Shown in pieces: positions 46,986 to 59,260 of a stretch of DNA of 64,000 nt; the stretch's first letter is position 1; each line of letters starts with the position of its first letter. The stretch comes from Fennellomyces sp. T-0311. Its lineage: Eukaryota > Mucoromycota > Mucoromycetes > Mucorales > Lichtheimiaceae. The notes under the pieces are model-generated. The model worked only from the letters and a program-made list of their open reading frames with translations, made no database searches and was not told the origin of the DNA. The stretch covers positions 372,001 through 436,000 of the forward strand of contig JALLLT010000007.1 of NCBI GenBank assembly GCA_025266875.1, in the 5' to 3' direction. The position numbers and the translations under genes were made by a program.

Positions 46986-48700
46986 ATTGCCAGGCGCGGT
47001 TATCGTGCCCAACCAGGCCCCACTACCCCAAGAGGTGTTCCATAAGCAGACGGCTGTAGATCCCGAGATAGAGATTGATTCAGGAATGGAGATGGTCAAC
47101 GAGCTGAACGAACAGATCGATGACTATGAAGGTTTGTTGAGAAGCTGCACGACATGAATTTAGATCACAGTAACCTGATCAAGCAATACTTAAGATGATG
47201 ACGTTACCTCAACTCCTGCCAATCCTTTGGAACCTGCTACTCACTTCAGTGATAGCAGTCCACAACCCATCTTTTTTATCCTCATCTTCCTGGTGTTGTT
47301 CCAACTTCGCCATATATCCGAATGCACTGCCAGCACCTTAGTCAGTTTCGCGATTATGTTGGTTACCGCATTGCATCTCCCAGAGTTCAACAAGCTACTA
47401 GGAATGATGCTGACGTTGTGAGTCAACAAATGCGAAACGATTCAAACGTAATCGACAAGGCTATGTCTAAAAGTGTTCCATCTCTAGCCAGATCAAACAG
47501 TCATTGACGTTGGCGCTGCGAATAGCCAAATCCAGGGTAAGTCAAGTGTGATCGGTCATCCTACTACTACGAGTGATTATCGTCAAGCTGATCCTTTTAC
47601 TGAAAACTACAATCTAGTCGACCTTCAGGACACACCGCTTACAGATGCCGCTTTCAAAAGTCGCGAAAAATTATTAAAGCACTTGGATCCTTTTGACCTG
47701 GTTGGATCGCTTGGAATCATAGATTTGACTTTGCACGACGTTGAGCGATCCATCAGTGATGAAGTCCAGTCCGTGTGGGGTGAAAAGCTCAAATTGCCGG
47801 CTTGGGTGCAAGCTGTGCCGTGTGAGCGATTCATTGCAAATATCATCAATAGGAGCCCAAAGCACGTCAACGCGAGCCTGTGCTGTCGGCTGATGATTTG
47901 ACATTTTTATACACCATGATTTGCGCGCCCTTGAGATAATAACAGAAGCAAGCCTGGATATGTTGCAAGCACCTACGCAGATAATAGATCACCAAGTTGG
48001 CGAACGGACTCTGGCCGTCGAATTTGCCATACCTTTCATCAATGATTTGTTTCGATGGTTCAACGATATTATCGAATTAAAATGGTAACATCTTTGTCGC
48101 TGAAAGTAACTTCTCACTGTATGTAAATCATGACTGAAGAAAATGTTGTTTTATTTAGGTTGGAAGTTGAAACCAAAAATTAAAAAGACACAAATAGGAT
48201 GGCTTAGATTGGCAAAAAAAAAACAAAAACCACGAAGTAGTCAGCTTCTTACTGGAATTTTCAGGAGGAACGTCAGCCAATGATGAAAAGGTACAAAGCG
48301 ATGAACTAAAGGTTTATCGAAACGCACAAAAAGCAGCCAACCTTGTATCCGATTATCTTGACGGTCAACACCCAATCCGAACGTTCTGCTGCCAATATCA
48401 TAGTAAGGTGTTGTACTTTGAATCACTCACACTTGTCGACAATCAAAAATATATCCGACAGCACCATGACCAGATCAAGGTGTCTTAGAATGGTCAAGAG
48501 CCCAAGGATTTATTGCAAAAAATACATCTTGTGTTTGGCTGGAGGGACGCAGTTGTCCAGCTAGCCCGGAACGTGAAAGCTGCTCCGCCACTGGAACAGG
48601 ACAGCTTGCACGCGAAATTTTCTTTGACACAAGATCACCACCAAGCACTCCATGACTATCACCCCCCCCATATATATATTCCCTGTCATAGCAATATTTT
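46986..48700 (+). pseudogene. Multi-exon gene remnant, family unknown
   Basis: Several stretches read as protein but do not join into one clean frame. A block at about 47000-47130 reads VIVPNQAPLPQEVFHKQTAVDPE. 47548-47901 contains LTDAAFKSREKLLKHLDPFDLVGSLGI. About 47900-48085 contains RTLAVEFAIPFINDLFRWF. About 48290-48480 contains KVYRNAQKAANLVSDYLDG. About 48500-48700 contains KIHLVFGWRDAVVQLARNVK. Intron-like gaps and stops separate them. I take it as a decayed copy of a dispersed fungal gene family of unknown function, seated among repeats. Confidence 0.45.
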
Positions 48701-49868
48701 ATCAACTTAAAAACTATATATATTGATTACTGAACCATCATTTGATTCGGATGAGTGAACTATTTTCTACAATAAGCACACAATAACTACTGGAAACCTT
48801 CCTGATGTCACATGGTTCCTTAATTTGTGTTTGAGATATCAAACATCAAACATAAGAATGTGTAGCTTTTTATACAGCTTAGGAATAAAATCACTTCGCC
48901 TCAAGTATAGTAGTGCAAAAGGGATCTGATGAATACAATGAAGTATGCGACAATGGTGTGTATCCAAAAACAATGACTTTATAGAAACGTAACCACCTAG
49001 TTATTACAGTTGAGAAGGATATTTGACGGTGATTCATGCTCCAGTGTTTAAGTGGTGGAAATTCGAGCAGCGTCAAATAGAACTTCGTGTCACGCCGAGG
49101 TCAAAAGAAATCAAGTGTCATCTGTTAGGAAAAATCGAATATAACCAGAACAGGTTTTCGTTCATTCCTCTGTGTACCGAGGTAAAGGGGGGGGGTGTAG
49201 TTTTTTCTATATCTTTTCTTCATAAAGTTACACAGTAAAAGTAAAACGAAACATTTGGCTGTTATGTTACGAAAATTTAATTTGAAGGGCCTAATAAGAC
49301 TGCACCACCATCGATTCCTGCCAATAACGAAAATCACACCGCCAATCATTAGGAAAAATTTTGTGCGTAGAATAGAGAAAAAGAGGATGATATAAAGTCT
49401 TAAATGACTTCAGTGGGATACAATCCTCCCTTTCACAGAATGAGTCGCTTTGATCTGTTGCCGTAATAGCGATATCAGTACCCAGCTTCCCGCTCGCGTC
49501 TGCTTTATTTAAAGAAAAACCTCCCCGGCAGCCGAGAAAAGGAGGAAGACAGAAGAATAGCTACAAAGTTGAAATGAATATGAAGCAATAAAGAACTTAT
49601 TGGTAGGGACACAAAGTAAAGTCAGAAGGAAACATCTGGAACGATTCCCAAATGCTGGGTGACGTTGCTGCTTTTGGCAGCTTCCGAAGAAGGTGACGAC
49701 GAACACACTGCCCATCGTATTGCGAGGCCAGTTTTGCGCCAGCATCTCCTTTTACACGGTTGCCGAACAGCTGAGGCCAGGTCTTATTTGACATTTGACC
49801 CGCAATATAAAGATACTTGCGCTTCAATGTATATTTTCGTTTTAGGTGGTTGGGCCGCAGACCGTCAT
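48701..49868. other. Region without recognised gene
   Basis: Short open frames (49023-49238 and 49659-49925, +) show no motif. Nothing else was recognised before the left arm of the second inverted repeat. Confidence 0.35.
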
Positions 49869-51021
49869 GTGGTTAATACACTGGCTACCATAAAACTGGG
49901 CCATGCATTTTTATTGGCCGAGTGACATTGCAAGCTGCTTTAAATTTGGGCTGTTTCGCAGCAACGCGCTTTTCTTTCCAGGACGCTCTTTGGTGCCATG
50001 CCACAGGCAAGTGTGAATCTCTCGTTGTCATTATGGCTCTGATCGTTTTCTTTTTGCAGTCGTTCTGCTCGGTTTTCCAAGGGTTCCCCGCAGTGTTCCG
50101 GCTCTCTGGTCTGGACCTCATGTGAGGGTCATTTTATCGCCATGTTGACGATGCCGAGTCGTAACCAGTGATCTCGTTGCATATCACTTTATTCTTGCTC
50201 AAACGTTTACCTCCTGGGACTCATGAAGGTGTTGCAACAGCCGACCGGTAGTGTCCTGGCTCTTACATCGGGTCGTAACCAGGACTTCCTGGGATCCATT
50301 ATGGTGTCTGACCAGCCATTTGCCGTTATGATTCCTTTCCCAGACCCTTCCGCATAGAGTATCGTGTTCACTTGTGGTGCGCTCTCTGGTATCCCGACTC
50401 TGGTGTCCCGTCCTTGGCGTCCCGTCTCTGGTGTCTCCTCCTGGTGTCTCCTCCTGGTGTCCAAGCCTGTCTCCCGACAGCATTCAAGACCGGTCTGCTT
50501 AAAGCTGCGGCTTATGAGAGCTCTGCCTAGCGTCACCCTTGGATGTCTGCTCTTCTTTCGAGTTGAGCACAGACTTTCCGGAAAGCTAGAGTGTGTGCGG
50601 TCCGGGCAGCTGCCTCACTCTAATAGTCTATGCGGGAATGGGCACCCGTATTTGACTTACAGCACCATCCTATGGGATCAATGACGCGAAACCCGAAAGG
50701 GGCTGTCAAGCTGTGGATTGGGTCCCACAGTAAATCCTTCTGTGCCACGCGTTCCCCCGCAAGTGCTCAGAGGATGCAGCGCAGATCGACGCATAGCCAC
50801 CTCCTCGTGGTGATCTGTGGAAACGGTTGCTTAGCTTTGTTGCCGAGCGTAATTCCGGCCAAGAGCTGTGCACTTTAAGAAATGTATTTGCCATCAATAA
50901 AGACCATCTTGATACTGTAATGATATATAGCTTCTTGCGCCAAGCCAAAAAAAAAAGATGTATACAATGACGCGTAAAGTTAGAGTGACAATGCTCATGC
51001 CACATTCGCCAAACGATCAAA
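49869..51021 (+). repeat. Second large inverted repeat, left arm
   Basis: Reverse complement of 51924-53076. Position x pairs with 102945 minus x. Substitutions are visible near the inner end (for example AGACCATCTT against AGATCATCCT, and TAGAGTG against TAGGGTG), while the outer part looks identical. It contains an AATAAA site followed by a leader-like stretch (read on the minus strand here), which resembles an LTR plus the 5' part of a retroelement. No protein domain is preserved. Confidence 0.92.
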
Positions 51022-51923
51022 AAGCCAACTCAACAAGTTTTTGATGAAGACCTACAAGCGCTTCCGAGATAACAGGTCATCTAAAAGAAACTAAAGGATG
51101 CACTACAATGAAAGGCTGCTCAAAAAGCATTGTGGAAGCGATATTGTTGAGGAGGTTGTTAAAGGTGCTTATATTTCTCAGTGATAACAGTAACCAGGGC
51201 GGTGTAAATATGGATGAGAAGAGTGTGCAGTTCCGAAGTAGACAAAGTGAAATTGAACTGTTTATCAGATCAATCTGCCGTAGCTAATGCATAATGAGAA
51301 CGATAAGCTGGATGACAGTCTATTTTTCTCTTTTACAGAAGAGCCGTCATGCTGTTTCAGGTGTAGACCACCTCTTTTACCCATATGACAGAAGCGACGC
51401 CTTCTTTACGCGATGACTTCTCACAAATACATAATTATAGAGAAGCCTGTCCTCTTACGTATTTCAGCAGTAGCACGATGGATTAATATGCGGGTTTTGC
51501 AGCGGTCATCCAAGTATGAGAAGATTAAATCTGTAAAGTCCTTTTACGCGCGTATACGTATAAATAATCCTCATGTGCAAGTGCTTGTCAATCCAGTTTA
51601 AGTTGCAAAACATAGGGCCCAATCATCGAGCAGGCGAGCGTATATCAATGGGAGTGATGAATTGCCTCCTTATGTTGCATATGATCTTATGCACAATCGA
51701 TGCATATGCAAGGCATCATCGAACTTTGTCCGAGATATGAAATGGCCGGATGGCGGCTGGCTAATATGTACATCAACTTTGGTGCGTATACCGAGCTGTC
51801 GAGTTCAGAGAATGAACGTCCTATAAAATAGAACCCTTCAATACGACCCTTTCTGCAATTGTGTTCTGTGATTCACTTTGGAGTAAATGTCTGATTGTCC
51901 AGTTTGATCTCCCTCGATGGTGC
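51022..51923. other. Loop between the arms of the second inverted repeat
   Basis: About 0.9 kb of unique sequence. The open frame 51413-51601 (+), with a KYEKIKSVKSFYARIR stretch, might be a transposon remnant. I cannot assign it. Confidence 0.4.
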
Positions 51924-53076
51924 TTTGATCGTTTGGCGAATGTGGCATGAGCATTGTCACCCTAACTTTACGCGTCATTGTATACATCTTTTTTTTTTGG
52001 CTTGGCGCAAGAAGCTATATATCATTGCAGTATCAGGATGATCTTTATTGATGGCAAATACATTTCTTAAAGTGCACAGCTCTTGGCCGGAATTACGCTC
52101 GGCAACAAAGCTAAGCAACCGTTTCCACAGATCACCACGAGGAGGTGGCTATGCGTCGATCTGCGCTGCATCCTCTGAGCACTTGCGGGGGAACGCGTGG
52201 CACAGAAGGATTTACTGTGGGACCCAATCCACAGCTTGACAGCCCCTTTCGGGTTTCGCGTCATTGATCCCATAGGATGGTGCTGTAAGTCAAATACGGG
52301 TGCCCATTCCCGCATAGACTATTAGAGTGAGGCAGCTGCCCGGACCGCACACACTCTAGCTTTCCGGAAAGTCTGTGCTCAACTCGAAAGAAGAGCAGAC
52401 ATCCAAGGGTGACGCTAGGCAGAGCTCTCATAAGCCGCAGCTTTAAGCAGACCGGTCTTGAATGCTGTCGGGAGACAGGCTTGGACACCAGGAGGAGACA
52501 CCAGGAGGAGACACCAGAGACGGGACGCCAAGGACGGGACACCAGAGTCGGGATACCAGAGAGCGCACCACAAGTGAACACGATACTCTATGCGGAAGGG
52601 TCTGGGAAAGGAATCATAACGGCAAATGGCTGGTCAGACACCATAATGGATCCCAGGAAGTCCTGGTTACGACCCGATGTAAGAGCCAGGACACTACCGG
52701 TCGGCTGTTGCAACACCTTCATGAGTCCCAGGAGGTAAACGTTTGAGCAAGAATAAAGTGATATGCAACGAGATCACTGGTTACGACTCGGCATCGTCAA
52801 CATGGCGATAAAATGACCCTCACATGAGGTCCAGACCAGAGAGCCGGAACACTGCGGGGAACCCTTGGAAAACCGAGCAGAACGACTGCAAAAAGAAAAC
52901 GATCAGAGCCATAATGACAACGAGAGATTCACACTTGCCTGTGGCATGGCACCAAAGAGCGTCCTGGAAAGAAAAGCGCGTTGCTGCGAAACAGCCCAAA
53001 TTTAAAGCAGCTTGCAATGTCACTCGGCCAATAAAAATGCATGGCCCAGTTTTATGGTAGCCAGTGTATTAACCAC
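51924..53076 (-). repeat. Second large inverted repeat, right arm
   Basis: Inverted copy of 49869-51021. On the plus strand it contains a short minisatellite (52482-52560), then an AATAAAGTGATATG segment at about 52751, a CAACATGG junction at about 52800 that looks like an LTR end followed by a leader, and an open frame 52824-53060 without a recognised domain. Confidence 0.92.
52482..52560 (+). repeat. Minisatellite in inverted-repeat arm
   Basis: Imperfect tandem units of about 13 bp of the type GACACCAGGAGGA and GGGACGCCAAGGAC. The same array is mirrored in the left arm at 50385-50463. Confidence 0.8.
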
Positions 53077-54001
53077 GCTTTTTGATCACCGCATGCACAC
53101 TTCTACTAAAAGCTTTCAACTAGCAATAGTACGAATCAATGTCGCAGCAAGAAAGCAACCTGGCGTGCCGCAGCCTTCTTCAACCGATTGTTGTGTGTAC
53201 GAAAGGTCCACTTCTGCTAGCTCTGGGTACATGCCTTGTGCTCCCCCGGATTGATGGAGATGCCATGCATTTCAACCTGCTTGGCTCCCGCGAAGCTCTA
53301 CTAGCGGCATGATTGAACGCAAGTGTGTGGCTGCACTTATACGCAAAAAACAAGGTCAGTGGTGTAAGTTGCCATGGAAGTTGTACTGATGAAAGATTTG
53401 TCCTGTTTTTCTTATTTTCTCATCGCTTCTGAGGCAGCAGCACCCTTGCACTCACCAAAAAATACATCAACACGGACCATCGTTGTACTGCTTAGGTGTC
53501 AAGAAGCTGACGCAAAGTATAATCACTATTATATTGCTACCCGAAACGGGTCACTTCGTTTCCATCCTGAACCTCCAGCAGAAGAAGCTACCTCCAAAAA
53601 ATTTAGAAGCACTTAGGTACCAATAAATCGGTGGATTATTCTTTGGTTGAAGTAGCGTCCTCATCTTCCTATATTCTTTTTTTTTGTAATTTAGACTTGG
53701 CAGTAAAGCAGTCGATACTGCACATGATCATGCTTGCGACCCGTGGCCATCTTGGTAATTCTAAGCAATCATTGGACTTCCTGTTTGCCTACAAGGAGTA
53801 TCATGTACGACTTGAGAAAATCATGGAGCTGACCCACCACCGTAAAGAAAACAAATCAAGATTACAAAGCTACCGGTGTCGTAGCCTAAAATGATGTCCA
53901 CTATCACCGTCCTTTTTTTTGGTATTGCTTGCCATACAACAAGTTATAAGTCGATTACTCATTGCCTTTCTTGTGTAGTTGTCACATACTTCATTTCAGT
54001 A
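53077..54001. other. Region between inverted repeat and Tc1 element
   Basis: Open frames at 53374-53616 and 53631-53894 (+) look partly coding (for example ATRGHLGNSKQSLDFLFAY) but carry no recognised domain and are separated by stops. They may be another decayed gene fragment. Confidence 0.35.
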
Positions 54002-55310
54002 TACGCTCCCACCCAAAAAGTCTTCGGAAGTTCCAAATTTGAAAGTAAAATAAAAACAAAATATTTTACATTTATGTAGGTTGCCACCCCTTTTCTTACT
54101 CTACATCGCAATGACCCTTCACAATATTACCAAAAACATTTCTAAGAAGCGCAGACAGCTTACAAAAGCAGAAAAAGATCATTTCATCGGCATGACATTG
54201 GCTAATACCAAATCCCTTGAGATTTCATCCATTACCGGGATACATCGCAACACCATCGATAGTGTCATCAAAAGAAGTGGGGAAAGACCGGTATTGTCAT
54301 GCATAAGCCTAGAAGTAGGCGACCTGAAAAATTGAACAAGACGAATTGAATTGCCCTCCGGCTCAGTGCAAGATTCAATCCAATGGAGCCCTATTTGTTT
54401 CACCAAGCAGCACTTGAGAGTGCAAGCATTACGGTCTCCAGAAGCACGGTGATCAAGAATTTGAAGAGGGACGGGTTTGGCTCTCATTGACTAGCTCGAA
54501 AGCCAGCTTTGACGCGTAAACAGATAGCTCGAAGGCTTACATGGACGAAAATACACAAGACCTGGTCCATGTGACAATGGAGCAATCTTATCTGGTCTGA
54601 TGAATTCAGGCTCACAGTACGAGGCAATGATGGAGGGGCACGCGTCATAGATGACAAGTAGAACGATATGAAATGCCATATCATTCCAACATACAAGTTT
54701 GGTAAGGATCGGTCATAGTGTCGAGCTGTTTTTGGGCGGGAGGCTTGGGCCCATAGATCTTTGTGGACCAAAAAAAGTATGTCACCTGCCTCTCCAATCT
54801 TTTCCTCCCGTACCTGAAAAAAAGTCACTTAAGATACTGACCGAGAGTTTATCTTCCAAGAAGATGGCGTTAGTTGCCATACCAATGGCTATACGAGGCG
54901 ATACAAGGAAGAATCTGGTATCAGAGGGTTCAGCTTCTGGCCTGCTGAGAACCCTGATCTAAATCCCATTGAGCATGTATGGGATGCCTTAGAAAAGAAT
55001 ATCAGAAAGCGTCAAGTTCATATTTCAACCAAAGAAGAGCTAAAGACTGCACTTTGCGAAGAGTGGGATAAATTGACCACTGAACTGGCAGAGTCTCTCG
55101 TGAGTAGTATGCCAGATCGCTACAAGGCTGTCATTAAAGCCAAGAGGGAGCGTACAAAATACTAGTGTATTGTCAATACTCCATTTTAAACTTTTTAACA
55201 TAAATACAATTATTTTTTTTCTAATGGAAGTTGACAAAGAAATACCTCTGAAAAACATGTATGTATTTGCATAGCAGTTGAATTCAAAGACTTTTTTGGG
55301 TGCGAGTGTA
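54002..55310 (+). mobile_element. Tc1-family DNA transposon, decayed
   Basis: About 1.31 kb, the usual Tc1 size. The left end TACGCTCCCACCCAAAAAGT and the reverse complement of the right end, TACACTCGCACCCAAAAAAG, are terminal inverted repeats. Both sides are flanked by TA, the Tc1/mariner target duplication (54000-54001 and 55311-55312). Transposase pieces can be followed across several frames: an N-terminal helix-turn-helix part (LTKAEKDHFIGMTLAN, 54081-54335), IWSDEFRLTVRGNDG (first catalytic Asp, about 54590), an EDG-x-SCHT block (second Asp, about 54860) and DLNPIEHVWDALE (catalytic Glu, about 54955). The spacing fits DD34E. Stops and frameshifts separate the blocks, so the copy is inactive. 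Confidence 0.9.
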
Positions 55311-57373
55311 TAAATCGTATCACTGACAAAGTCGAAAACCGGTATATGGACAAGTCAAGCAGCCATTAAAAATTTGAATTTCTCCGAGATCCTTAATCTG
55401 CCTACGCACTATGATGGTGTATATTCCCTTTTCGTATGTAACCTTAACAGACAATCGTACCATTTCCATGTGTGGCACGCGCAACTATTCTTTCAATGTC
55501 AATTGAATGTTTTCATATCATCACTCAACTGGGGGTTGTCTAAATAAAGCGAGCATAAATAAAAGCAGCAGGATATTGAGTGGATATGCAATAGCGTTAT
55601 AGTTACGTGTAAAAAATGTATCAGTTACGTACGCAATTGAGTACAAGACACTTTTGATGTCGGATTTTCTTGCGCTCATCTTGAGTGTACACATCTATTA
55701 TCTTCCGCATGACATATTTGATCTGTATTATAACGCAAGGATCATATGGAAGTCATGCTGAAGAATAATTTTACATAGGAACCTGACAAAAGGTTGAAAA
55801 CATATTTATGTTACAGAGAGCAGTGAATGTTCGATCGTGCATACCAAAAGTCTAAATGAAAAACAAGACGCATTACCTATACACTCCCTTGAAAGTACAA
55901 TGCCATGGTCCTTCTCGTGATACGTGGTGATGCACACAAGCGTCATTTTGTTGGCAGCCAAGGCCGATTGTTTGGACGATCGATGGATCGATTTCAGAGC
56001 TTCTTATGCCCAATTATTTCACCCGTATTACGACCTGAAATGATATAATTTCCTACTTGCACCTCCCGATTTCTCAAAGTCAAATAATAAAAAAAGGAGC
56101 TGAAAGTATTAATGTTGTACTAGTGGGATATGCGGGTCAGAAGACTTTCGGCAAATGAGCCCCCTCTTTTTTTTTTACGTTTGGAAGCTACTTATCAAAT
56201 TACAGGCTGTACTTGGCAATGGACAGAATTCGGTTACCATCCATGTCGCACCAATCGTCGTTCAGGTTAGACAATGAATTTACCCGATGATCCGCATGTA
56301 AGGACTTTTTTTGTTCGTGTGTTTCCGTTACACAGGAGCAAAATATTTGTCAACGATCGACATGACCGCATGGCACTCAATAGTCCACAGGTCACGTTGC
56401 CAGCTACCGCAATCGATGCATGCTTCTTAATCGCATTTTGCTTTGCTACATCCGTTGATAAAATAAAACGCTTTTATTGAATAACTTTGCATGAAGATCA
56501 ATAAACAGTCATAATAGGATTTTCCGGAAGACGTAAAGTAAGATGATGGCATTGCATTTTTTTCCTTTTTTTTGCGTCATCTGGTTCTCCTGAAAAAAAA
56601 ATGCTGCAGCCTGATCAAAGTTCATGAAATTGCATGATTATTCCCTTGCTGCAGAAAAAAAAAGCTACCCTATGCATTTCACTCGTGGCTATTGAACAAA
56701 GGAATGTGTCATTTATTATGTCGTTACCCCTGGCCATACTTCTAGAAAAACTCCTCAGGACCCATTGCGTACTGCAAAGGCAAAGACGCAATCGCTTTGT
56801 AACACTTGTGGCCATGCCATGCGGTATTTTCCTTGGACCCCATTAACCGCAATGGAAGGCTTTTCGCTGCACATATTAAACTGGACTGGCATCATGCATC
56901 TATTATACACGTACACAATCACATCAACCATTTCCCGTTGGATGATCCTACCTCGGATACATATGCCAGTTTCGCATGCAGCATATCTGGTTATGGAAGA
57001 CTCATTAACATTTTACCTTTTCTGGACATATTTGAGCGATCTTTTAAGGGCGATGAACAACAAAAGAAGTACGTAGTATTGATATTTGTATAAGCAGTAT
57101 AGAAGAAGGACAAAAAAATGCATACGATAATATGTACTATAAACTATAATCTACACATCGAAAAAAAAACGTAAAAGGAAAGTATAAGATGTCAAAGTAA
57201 GAGAAAAAAAGTTTTACAACGTAAAAGTGTAGTGTAGGACGTTAGAACAGTAAAAAAAATAAAGGAAAGAAAGCATATGGAAAGTGTTCCCCCCGGAGCG
57301 TCCCCACAGTAGTAGAAAATAATAGTTGGGAAAAAGAAGCATATAGTAAAGAAAACCTAATGTATATAGTAAA
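55311..57373. other. Repeat flank, no confident gene
   Basis: Mostly AT-rich. 56806-57093 (+) reads as a plausible protein piece (RLFAAHIKLDWHHASIIHV) but has no start or splice context that I can support. 56274-56480 (+) is similar in quality. Possibly remnants of one dead gene. Confidence 0.35.
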
Positions 57374-59260
57374 TCATGTCCAGGTGGTTGTCGTCCCATT
57401 GTCGCCAGGCGGTGGCTGCTGTTGTTGCTGGTCGTCGCTGGGACGCATCATTGACATGGACGAAGACATAAAGCCTTGCTGAGACATGCTTCGTGGCAGG
57501 CGTTGTTGTTGCTGCTGTTGTTGTTGTTGTTCGCGTAGAAGCATAGTACGCTGGTCGGTCATCTGCTCTTCTTTTATCGGGTACGAGTGAAAGATGGAGG
57601 GAGACCATGCGTTGGATGTCGCGCGCTGTTGTTGTTGATAAGCAACGTCATGGGGATGCGTAGGTTCAGGTCTTTCCAAGCGTTGCTGTTGTTGTTGTTG
57701 TTGCTGTTGCTGAGAGGACGAAAACGCAGTGTTGGAAGGTGCAGCCGTTGCCATGCCACCGTCAAAGCCGAATTGAATATCTGTTTGTGGTCCCATGCTG
57801 TAAGGCGAGAAAGGCGCGGCTACTGCAGCTGCAGCTGCAGCCATAGGATATGACGATAGTCCTTGCGCCACTGCATACTGTTGTTGTTGATGCTGCTGTG
57901 GTGCAGGTGGCGGTGGAGCTGCAGATGGTTGCGAGTAGGCCATCATGTTGGGCTCATGGACCATGCCAGGCGAAGAAACGCGTTGTTGGTCAAAGCGGCG
58001 AGCATACTGTCTCTGTTGCTGCTGTTGCTGCTGTTGTTGAAATGGCATGGACGAGGTGGACGATGAGGAGGAAGACGTGGGGGATGCCAGTGGGAACATG
58101 CTACCCATGGGATGCATATCAGGCGGCGATCCCAGAAACGTTCTTCTGCTGCCAGAGACGCTACCCTGTGACGATGGCTCAGAAGAGGAGCGCATGGGCT
58201 GGTTCCTCACAAACAGCATGTAACTTGGCACGTAAACAACTTGGGTGCCTTTGGGAGCATCTGGAGGCCGCGATGGAGTGGTTGTGGACGAAACCGACTT
58301 GCGTTTTTTGGCGGGCGAGGCCTCATCGGTCATCATCATGTCTGACGAGGAGGAAGGGGATGCACTGTTGTTTTCATCGTGCTGCGGCTGTTGTTGTTGT
58401 TGTTGTTGTTGTTTTGATGGCGGACCTTCTGCGTGGATCATGTCAGGCTGCAGATCAGACAGAGAGCGTAGGGCTTCCTGGGGCAGTCGCGAGAGCTGGC
58501 AATAGCTTTCGAGCAGACGCGTCATTTCGGCCTCAACGCTGGCGGCCCAGTCTTCGTTGGCGGAGACGACGGAACAGAGACGGGCAGAGAGTAGCAGCAG
58601 ACGTTGGGAGCGATCGAGCACACCACGCTGCTTGATCCGCTTGCGTTCTTCGGTCAGACGATTGTAAAAACGTCGCTCGTTCCACGTGATGTCGGGAAAC
58701 TGCTGCTTGACAGTCTCACGAATTTCATGCGTCTGCAGACGTTGGCGGGCGAGTTGGATGATGAGATCGTTGACCTCGGCAGGCCAAGCCTTGACCATCT
58801 CATCGGGCGACATCATCTCATGGTTGTGTTCGGATGCGCTGGGGTTCATGGACTTGCGGAATTCCCACTGGTCGTGCTCGTTTTCGGACAAGACGACGCG
58901 CCAACGACAATCGCAGCGCTTGGAGGGACGTTTGCGCTGTGGCGAGGGTTTTGGATTGCGTTGCGAGTCGGGGAGGCCTTCTCGTGAGCAGTAAACGTAG
59001 ATATTCTAATTCAGGGGAAGGAAAAGAAAAAGGGGGGAAAGGATGGATGGTTTGTTGTGTGGGAAATAAAGAAGAGAGCTGTCAAAAATTTATTTATGTT
59101 CGTTTTATTATTCCATTTCTTGCATGCAATTTACCCTGTTGGCACTGGCTTCCTGCTTGACGGTGAAGCCAAACTCGGCACAGAGGGCGCGGCAATGCTC
59201 GATGGCGCTGACGCTGTCGGGGAAGGCCCGTTTCAGCAGGCGGTCGAAGAGCGGGTCCAT
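57374..59260 (-). CDS. FAR1-type DNA-binding domain factor with polyglutamine tracts
   Basis: A 585-aa protein in two exons, 59260-59135 and 59005-57374, joined by a 129-nt intron in phase 0. Residues about 8-110 fit the FAR1 DNA-binding domain of the WRKY-GCM1 zinc-binding superfamily: SAIEHCRALCAEFGFTVKQEASANR, then NIYVYCSREG, then RCDCRWRVVLSENEHDQWEF and EHNHEMM. The Cys and His positions (CSR, CDC, HNH) are the expected zinc ligands. A helical segment follows (VNDLIIQLARQRLQTHEIRE... RRFYNRLTEERKRIKQRG), which often accompanies FAR1 domains in these fungi. The C-terminal 400 residues are disordered, with at least five Gln tracts, an Ala tract and Ser tracts. It is likely a nuclear transcription factor; no target is known. 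The acceptor of a probable 5' UTR intron ends exactly at the ATG. Confidence 0.85.

Noticed and set aside
56765..56870. GATA-type zinc finger remnant (SLCNTCGHAMRY)
   Set aside because: Only one Cys pair is visible, no upstream pair fits, and another frame over the same bases reads better. Chance similarity is likely.
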